The translations under genes and the position numbers were made by a program. From Drechslerella dactyloides (lineage: Eukaryota > Ascomycota > Orbiliomycetes > Orbiliales > Orbiliaceae), in NCBI GenBank assembly GCA_020064725.1, contig JAGTWJ010000003.1, positions 2,294,001-2,358,000 on the forward strand: a DNA stretch of 64,000 nt, given 5' to 3'. The stretch's first letter is position 1; each line of letters starts with the position of its first letter. Positions 56,995 to 64,000 of this stretch are shown here, piece after piece. Below the pieces are notes generated by a model that was given only the letters and a program-made list of their open reading frames with translations, was not told the DNA's origin and searched no databases.

Positions 56995-59900
56995 GCGAGC
57001 ATTATGGGGCATGCGCATTCGATACATGCATGTCTTTACAGATATCGGACGCAGAACGTGTGTCTTCTCGGGAACGTCCGAAGCTGAGGCTGAGTAGGTT
57101 TTGTCTCTGCTCCTGTTGACTATCGGCAGGGATCATACAGTGCAATTTTGACATCGTATGCGTGAGAAAGGGATGCTTGTTCTGTGTAGGTTTTCGGATG
57201 ACATATAAAGAACGCACCTGTGTATTCTCACGAATAGCCACAGCTCAAAGGATGCTTGCTTGAGGCACGGGTGATAAACGTTGTGCTATATAGCATCGAT
57301 AGTGCAGGGACTGACGTGCGATGTAATCAGCAGCCATTGTACATATATTTCATGTTAAACTGCATGACGGTTATGCCTGTGGAGTAGACATTAAGTAATT
57401 TCGGCCGGCAAGGGACGCCCTCGCCGTTATAAATTATAGTTGATAAGGAACAACAGCCGTCATTAAGATCGCAATCAAACGAGAGAGACGTCGCAACCGG
57501 AGATTCCTCGATTGCCCACTTAACGATAAACTAACTACGGGATATATCTTCGGGATACCTGCCTGGTTGCACAAACATAGAGGATTTTTGCAGGGACTTC
57601 CTTACCAAGGCTATACAGGAATAGATAGCAATATCGCAGCACACTTTATCGTTGCCACTATCGTGAACTTAGACTGCAAAGTTACTCCTTATTGCTGCAC
57701 GTTTTATGATATAATACCGCCGCCTCCGGTATAGCTGGGAAATTTCGCATGAGATTAAAGTCAAAGTTTAAACGTGCAACACACATGGACGTGGATACAA
57801 GCCCAAGCCATGACGGATGGACGTCAGAGCATGGGCCGCCAGATTGAACTCGGAGACAAAGCCAAGGCTGCCTCTTGTGATCAGCCGAAGAGCAAGCCCA
57901 AGCCCACTTTTGCCTCGTGTTTTGCGACGGGGCACCTCGGCTCGAGAGGGCGTGGGAGATGTGGGTCGAAACGACATCCCTGCTGGCCTATATTGCTATT
58001 GAGATTGCTGGACCGACTGACGAAAATCAAAATACCTTGGTTCGTGTCAACGTTTGGGCTTTTCGGGTTGACGTTGTGGATGCACGATCTCAACTGCGGC
58101 TTTTCTTTCCCAATCTTCCTTTTGTTGCTCTTTGGGACTAGTGCATTTTCCCTCAACAGACTTTTTCTTGTGCTATTTTACTCAATTTTTAAAAATGGGT
58201 TAAAAACTGTTCGGAAAAGTTGCATCTTCGGCAGGGGGAGGGCGACGAGACGTTGATATTGGAAAAAATACGCCAACACTGATAGCGTTAGCCTGTGCAA
58301 GCTTCAAGAGCCCATGTTCCGTTGCCCCATCATCATCCTCTTGCATGCATCCGAATACATATCAGCTGACGAGCAAGAAAAAGAAACACCGGCAGCGAAA
58401 TCAAGGAAAGATGGCACTAAAATCTCGAGGGTGCGCTGCGCTCGGGAGGAAAAAGACCCAGGAATAAGAAATTATTTATGCAGACAGTGGGCTCCCGTCT
58501 TGATTGGTGTGTGGAGAACGGCTGCTGGCCAACCATGCACGGCTGGTGTGCAAGGGTGGGTTCTGTTGAAGGGCCGGGGTTGGAAATGTCATCCATCTCG
58601 GGACATTGAGCTGGGTTAGTTGCGGTAGACGGTACTTTTCTGGGCGTTGATATGTCATGGATGCCGTCGGCGCAGCGCAGCGCGGTGCATTAGGTGATCG
58701 ATCACAAGGTGCAGTGAGAATTTCGCTAGCTTCTTTGGTAGAAAAACGGATGCTACGGCAGCGAAGAGGCGCATCCAGGGCATAAGATCTTAGGTCGGTT
58801 AGATGACTCGAGAAGTGTCGAACTTTTATTAATTCTTCCGCTGTGAGGAGAAGAAAAAAAATTTGGGTTTGGAGGGCTACTTTCAAACTTAAGCGGAAGG
58901 GGAGGAAACGTGCACGGAGAGCCAACGATAATGTATCGGTTTATTGTTCGTGTCTCGAACTCGGGCCATCCTTGGCCCGCGGAATGTGGAGTTACTCATC
59001 TGCTAGAAGATTGCGAGAGCGCTTACGCCATCACCGCAGCTTTGATTGGCTAGCGGGCTGCTACCGGGCCGGGAACAGGGCCTTAGGTCACTGCTCAGGT
59101 GAGATGACTTGAGACCCGCGCTGGCGGCGACACCCAGAACTCTCTTTGACACTGACGACTTGCCGGCTCGAAGCGGTTGACGAGAATCGAGATCGTTAGT
59201 GTTCCATACAGCCTACCGAAAGCCCTGCTGCTTCCAGCAAAAGATTTCCGTACGAGGCGCCGTGCATACGGTCAGATGCTCGTGTTTTTCGTCGCATTAC
59301 GCGGCAGCGGCGGCGGCGAGTCCGTTTTGCGAGCCCTCTGACGGAGATGTTGTTTTCCAAGAGTTGCGGTTATCGATAAGCAAGCCTTCCGTGAATCTCC
59401 CCTTTTATCTATTGACACAAGACCCTCTGGGGCGAAATCATCTGTTCGGCCTTTCCTAGTGAAACCTGTCGCAGGCGAATCGTGCATCGAGTTGGTGTGC
59501 ATGAACCCGAGTCCCCGGGCGCCATGAGGCCAACGTCTGTGTGAATGCACCGATTTTGACTTGCTGATTTGCCATTCATGGACGACAGAGAGGTTTCAGT
59601 CACTATTACTCTCGCTAAGCATTCGGCCTGCGAGGGTTCTCGTCTTGTGGCACGTTGACATGCATTCGGGCACCTGCGCCGCAGGGATAGAAAGATAGCG
59701 AGAGCTATTGATAGGGATTGTATCTGTCGAGCCAACGGGTGTTAGTTTAGTATATCGATCGATTAGTCCATTCTGACTAACGGCACAGGCTTATCTGAAT
59801 TTTTTGCTCCTCTCCGTCGCCTACAGGATCCTGGGATCAGGCAGGATTTGTATTTCACGAGCTTCCGAAAGCTAGTTGGGCGGTGCCCAGCTGCACCTTC

Positions 59901-62900
59901 GCTGGAGAGCTCATCACGGAGCCTGATTCGGTGTGATGCAAGCTAGCTGGCTAGCTAGCCTGCCCGCCTGAGTTGTTGTCGTATACCGTTGAAGCGCCCT
60001 CGGTACATGCGTCTATACCGCTAGCTGATATGATGCGCAGAAATGGCATGGTGTGCGTGATATGAGACGATGATATGATATCGTGTCTCGGTATCCCGTC
60101 GTCCGCGTCTCGATCGGCGGCTTTTTTTTTTACTTCCCGCGAGCTGAAGAATCTTCGACAGGAGGTTGACTTGGTTAGCTCGACTCGCCGGCTGGGCCCA
60201 AACAGGTAGCAAGCGCTTCGAGGGTGGTCATGAATGGGTGCACTGCGAACGAGTTTGTCGAGGCCGCCGCTGCTGATTGACCAGGTCGACCCGAGGATCT
60301 GGGCTGGTGGGTGGTGGACCTGAGCGGTGGGGACGCTCTGAGCAGCCTGAATGCTTATCCATGGCTTCGTTTCAGGATTTGCGGGTGCGAGACTGGAAAG
60401 CGAATTGGGCCATCTGCCGGATGTGATTTGATGCGTCGGCGGGCTTGTGTGGCAGGCAATATATATCACCATCTCGTGCATGTGTATGCGCTTCCTCCAT
60501 CGAATCGAAATATCACCACTCTGTAGAACGCCCCCAGCCGTGACATCAAATCCAGCAATATACTCGAGCTCCATATAGACCTGGCTTCATAAGCATCACC
60601 ACATCGTGCATATCAAGGATGAACTCGGTTTGAGGGTAGACGAGCGTGGGTGTGCGTACATACGTGCATGCATGCGCATGCGACGTTGACAGGCGACTGC
60701 GCCGATTGCAAGGGAGAGACCTCGACGTCGTACTCGGGAAGGAAGGCAGGAAGCTCAGGAAGGAAGCCTGCACTGACCCAGCTATTTTTACAACTTCGCT
60801 TACTCTCTGATGCCACGGTTGAAGCAATATCACACCTGCCGGATTGATCGGTACTCGTCCCGCGCCTCTCCCCCGTATTATAAACTTCGGCCGGCGAATT
60901 TTGATCGTTGTACATAGTTGCCCCGCGACGATATCTTCAAGAGGTACCCGGATCACACTTCCTTTGCCTATTCGAAAATCGTCAGTGGACGTTTGTGGCA
61001 CATCTCGTTTCGTCGATATCGCGAATAGCTAGCAGCCCTTCTATTACTTCATTCATACAACGACGACAATCTTGAAACGAGCGATCTCAAAGATAGGGAA
61101 TAGGGCGCTACGATAACCTGCTTGCAGAACATATCTCGTTCAGCCGCTGCTGCATTTCTTACATTTCAGGGCGGTTGCCTCGACGAGATACAACCAGTCC
61201 AACAGTCGCGTCCACTTCCCGTAGCAGCTCGAAAGCACCAGGCCATGAATGGATCAATGCGATTTGTTGGAATCGCCAGCCGGTAATACTTGTTGCCTCT
61301 GTTTGGTTTGGTTTGCTTGCAGATGCGCACGGGTCACGAAATGCTTCTTGACCGTATGCGGCCTCGAGTTACGCATTTCGACAGTCTGTAACCGCGATTG
61401 AGCGAGGTACGTACCGATACTGGCAGCGAGGTCTGGCTACCTTTGGTATGTTGTTGCATGCACATGCAAATGTCAAAATGCACTTTTCTTCTTCTTCGTC
61501 CTCGTCCTCTTCCTCTGCCCCCTCTTTCTGCCTCATCTTCCTCTTGAGTTTTTGCTTCTTCGGTCCATTCATTCTTGGAGTCATCCAATGTCTTCTCGCC
61601 CATGGCCGGTCGTCCGTCTGTCTTTAAATTTTGCAACATTACTGATGTGTCTACTGCTTACCTGATCAGTCGATTCGAGATATCCTGCTCAACAGACATA
61701 TTTCCCAACCCCTCTCCCGGCGTTCCTTTTCCTTCACTCTGATCGTTAGACTTTTCTCTCAGCCATACCTGCAAGAGAGGGAAAAGGTTTCCAGGAAAAA
61801 GAAACGAGCAGCAAGTAAGGTTCGTCATTTGAGTTTTCTCCCTCACCCGAATTTTCAGATTTCATCCCATCGACCGCCGCATGGCACAATTCTTATTCCT
61901 GTTCTTCTCTCCCTCGGTCTCGTGTCGTCTGCATGGTCGCGTCGTGGTGAAGCTGAGTACCGCGATCAACGTTTGTCCGCTAGGCTGGAGTTCCTCGGTT
62001 GTCTGACAGAAAGGATATGTCCTAGCTCAGGCGAATCTTGGACCGAATCGAATCTCGGGCTAAGAGTCTTGCTGATATTTCTAGTGTCTGGGGATAAAAA
62101 AAGTTAGATAAAACATTTAATCAATCCTGTTCCCTGGATTTTCCAACCCACCGCCGGCTATCTGCCTTGTCTGTTCGTCCGGGGATTAAGGCTGCTTATT
62201 GTTCTTTGGTATTTTATTTTTTTACCTTCTCGGTGGGCTGTCAGCTCCTTCTTCCTTTATCTACCATCACCGTCAGATCCGACAAACAGTCTCTTTTTCT
62301 GATTCGATAGATCATTCCAATTTGCGTCCAGCAAAAAAGGTACGTACCGGTGTCACACACGCACACACACAAGTCCACTCGCTGCACACCCCTCCACTTC
62401 CACACCTCCCGTGCAGTCGGTCTGCTCGTCTCTTCACACCGCACTCCCTGCACCTTTTTTGCGAGCAGCGCGGACAGGCAGAGGTATCACAGAGGGCGGA
62501 GAAAAAGCATAAAATGGTGCATGCATGCAGACGGGTTGCGGTGGGGAGCAGGCCGACGAGCGCCCCTCCTCCTCGCTCATTTCTTTCTGTCATTTCAGCC
62601 TTTTTCCCTGCCCGGCCAGCCCAATAGGCGGCGGCGGCCCCCCTCCCCCTCAGCGTCCCCCTCCATCCTCGTTGGATATTTCTTCTTCCTTTCGCCTGAT
62701 TTCTCTCGCAGACAGGCAAGGAAAGCTGCACACCCTCTCACGCGGCGCTCTCTGCCTTCCGCTCCACACCCCCCTCCGTCAAACCAAAGCGAGCATCCTC
62801 TTTCCTTCTTCTTTCCTGGTCCGGGGCAAGTAACATCTTCCTTCAGCCTCGCTTGGACCTGGACGAGAGACTGAACGGGTGAGTGATTGGTGCACATGCG

Positions 62901-64000
62901 TTTGATTAGCAGATCGATTTTGATTGATATATTGATATCGCTGTGTCTCTCCGGCTCTGGTTCTCCATCCGTCTCTCTTGCTTGTCGCCGCGCCGTCGGC
63001 CTGCTCGTGCTGCAGGTTGTCTTTGTTTCTCGCTCGCTTGATCGCTGCTGGCTTCTGTGCGCCTGCTGTGTGCTGCGTCAGGCGGCCCCGGCCGACTGGA
63101 TCAGATACAGGGAGGGAGGACGTTACCGCCCTTCGAATCCAAGCATCGTCGAGAGGGGCCGGTCGAGAATCCGCATCGAGATTTGGCTCGGGCCGGCGAC
63201 TGGCTGGGCGCGCCGTTCGAGCAAGAGCCAGACACAACTGACGGCTGACCGCGACAGTGTCGCTGATATATTAACTGGCCTTAATATCAAAGCCTGTTAA
63301 ATATCGATTTTTCAGCTCGCACCATCGTCATATCACCATCAGCACTTGCGCTTTGAATTTATCGCCCCCCCAGTTCGCGCTACTCGGCTGGCTGCTGGCT
63401 GGCCTGCAACTCTTACAGAAACCGTGTCCCGGCCCCTCGCCTGGCTTCCCCTCCCTCCACACTCCATCGCACAGGCATTAGATTCCACGTTATGTTTCGT
63501 TTCCCAACCGCATCGCTGCCCTTTGCTCACGCGTCTTGAGCCTGAGCCTTTCCAGCCTGGCTTGCTGGCGCTGCGACCCTGCTGCACTGGTCCAGCATTA
63601 AATCACGGAGTAAAAAATAAGATGGCAGAGTAAAAAATAATCTCATGGTTGACGCTCTTTTGGCTTGCGGAAAACAGGAAAAAAAACATACCCGGAAAAA
63701 ACAAATACCGGAGAACAGCCATTCCATCGCGAATCCACGCCCGCCGCCTATCGCGATAACGTTTCATCGGGACGCACAGCACAGCGGCGACCGTCGAGCG
63801 AAGGGCAGCCGCCGTAGTCTGCTTCTCATTTTCCATCATCCGGTCGACTGTGGCTGCTGAACGGGGGCGCACTTGGTGTCGGCATCGGGCGTCGGTGTCG
63901 TTGTCGTTGGCGTTGACGTCGGACGGGACGGAAGGCGACAGAGAGTAGTAACACCCTCAGCAAATCGGATCGCTGGGCCGCCGCAGCATCTGCCCTCATC
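56995..64000. other. Gene-poor region with a C/T-rich right part
   Basis: 7 kb with no recognisable protein. 57250-57760 is AT-rich. Frames of 100-207 codons (58476-58925 minus, 59951-60574 minus, 60546-61001 minus) have no motif. From about 61830 to 63560 the plus strand is rich in C and T tracts. It contains a splice-like pair (GTACGT at 62340 and CCGTGCAG ending 62416) consistent with a spliced 5' leader of a gene to the right of the window. This reading is inference. Confidence 0.5.
61480..61545. repeat. TTC/CTC pyrimidine triplet tract
   Basis: About 65 nt of imperfect TTC and CTC triplets on the plus strand. On the other strand it encodes only a Glu/Arg-rich run, judged non-coding. Confidence 0.65.

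Noticed and set aside
59951..60574. 207-codon minus-strand frame
   Set aside because: No domain, no membrane or signal feature, uneven composition; isolated in a gene-poor region. Left open pending expression data.

Overview
The window is nuclear DNA of a filamentous ascomycete (Pezizomycotina). The coding sequences are broken by short GT-AG introns of about 50-190 nt, many with recognisable CTAAC/CTGAC branch sites. The proteins match filamentous-fungal families, and one secreted enzyme ends in a fungal CBM1 cellulose-binding module. I cannot place the organism below subphylum from the sequence alone. I rebuilt every spliced gene by hand from splice signals and reading frame; no alignment or transcript data were available.

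Layout. 1-4404 is gene-poor, with microsatellites, an A31 run and purine-rich tracts. 4405-5645 (-) is a WSC/Mid2-like wall sensor, followed by about 4 kb with no convincing gene. 9699-15357 holds SUMO (-), CMC4 (+) and NUP84 (+). 16117-20151 holds VMA5 (-) and a mitochondrial prolyl-tRNA synthetase (+), which share a divergent promoter. 20369-22373 holds the mitochondrial glycine carrier HEM25 (-) and an F-box gene (-). 23245-24864 is a secreted pectate-lyase-like enzyme with CBM1 (+). 25115-26543 is the glycine cleavage T-protein GCV1 (-). 27140-27567 is a possible small basic protein. 27.6-30.07 kb is an AT-richer gene-free block. 30074-32114 is a large secreted protein of unknown function. 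32766-36253 is the ribosome biogenesis factor MAK21/NOC1. 36475-38007 is a second F-box protein (-). 38782-40701 is the proline-catabolic P5C dehydrogenase (-). 41150-42095 is a third F-box-like gene, with either a short intron or a frameshift. 42480-43379 is an aldo-keto reductase. 44540-46936 is a myristoylatable UBTD-type ubiquitin-domain protein with a very long proline-rich tail. 47712-48995 is SEC13 (-). 49958-51699 is a GIT1-type glycerophosphodiester permease (-). 53703-56994 is the exosome nuclease DIS3/RRP44. 57.0-64.0 kb has no recognisable gene; its right part looks like a C/T-rich promoter or leader for a gene beyond the edge.

How the genes relate. This is mostly a housekeeping neighbourhood. 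NUP84 and SEC13 encode two subunits of the same nuclear-pore Y-complex. HEM25 (glycine import into mitochondria) and GCV1 (glycine cleavage) act on the same metabolite and lie 3.7 kb apart. MAK21 and DIS3 both serve rRNA maturation. PUT2 makes glutamate in mitochondria. I see no CRISPR array, no tRNA or rRNA gene, no intact transposon and no secondary-metabolite cluster. The most unusual items are the chimeric pectate lyase, the UBTD protein with its long repetitive tail, and the large secreted orphan with kexin-like sites.
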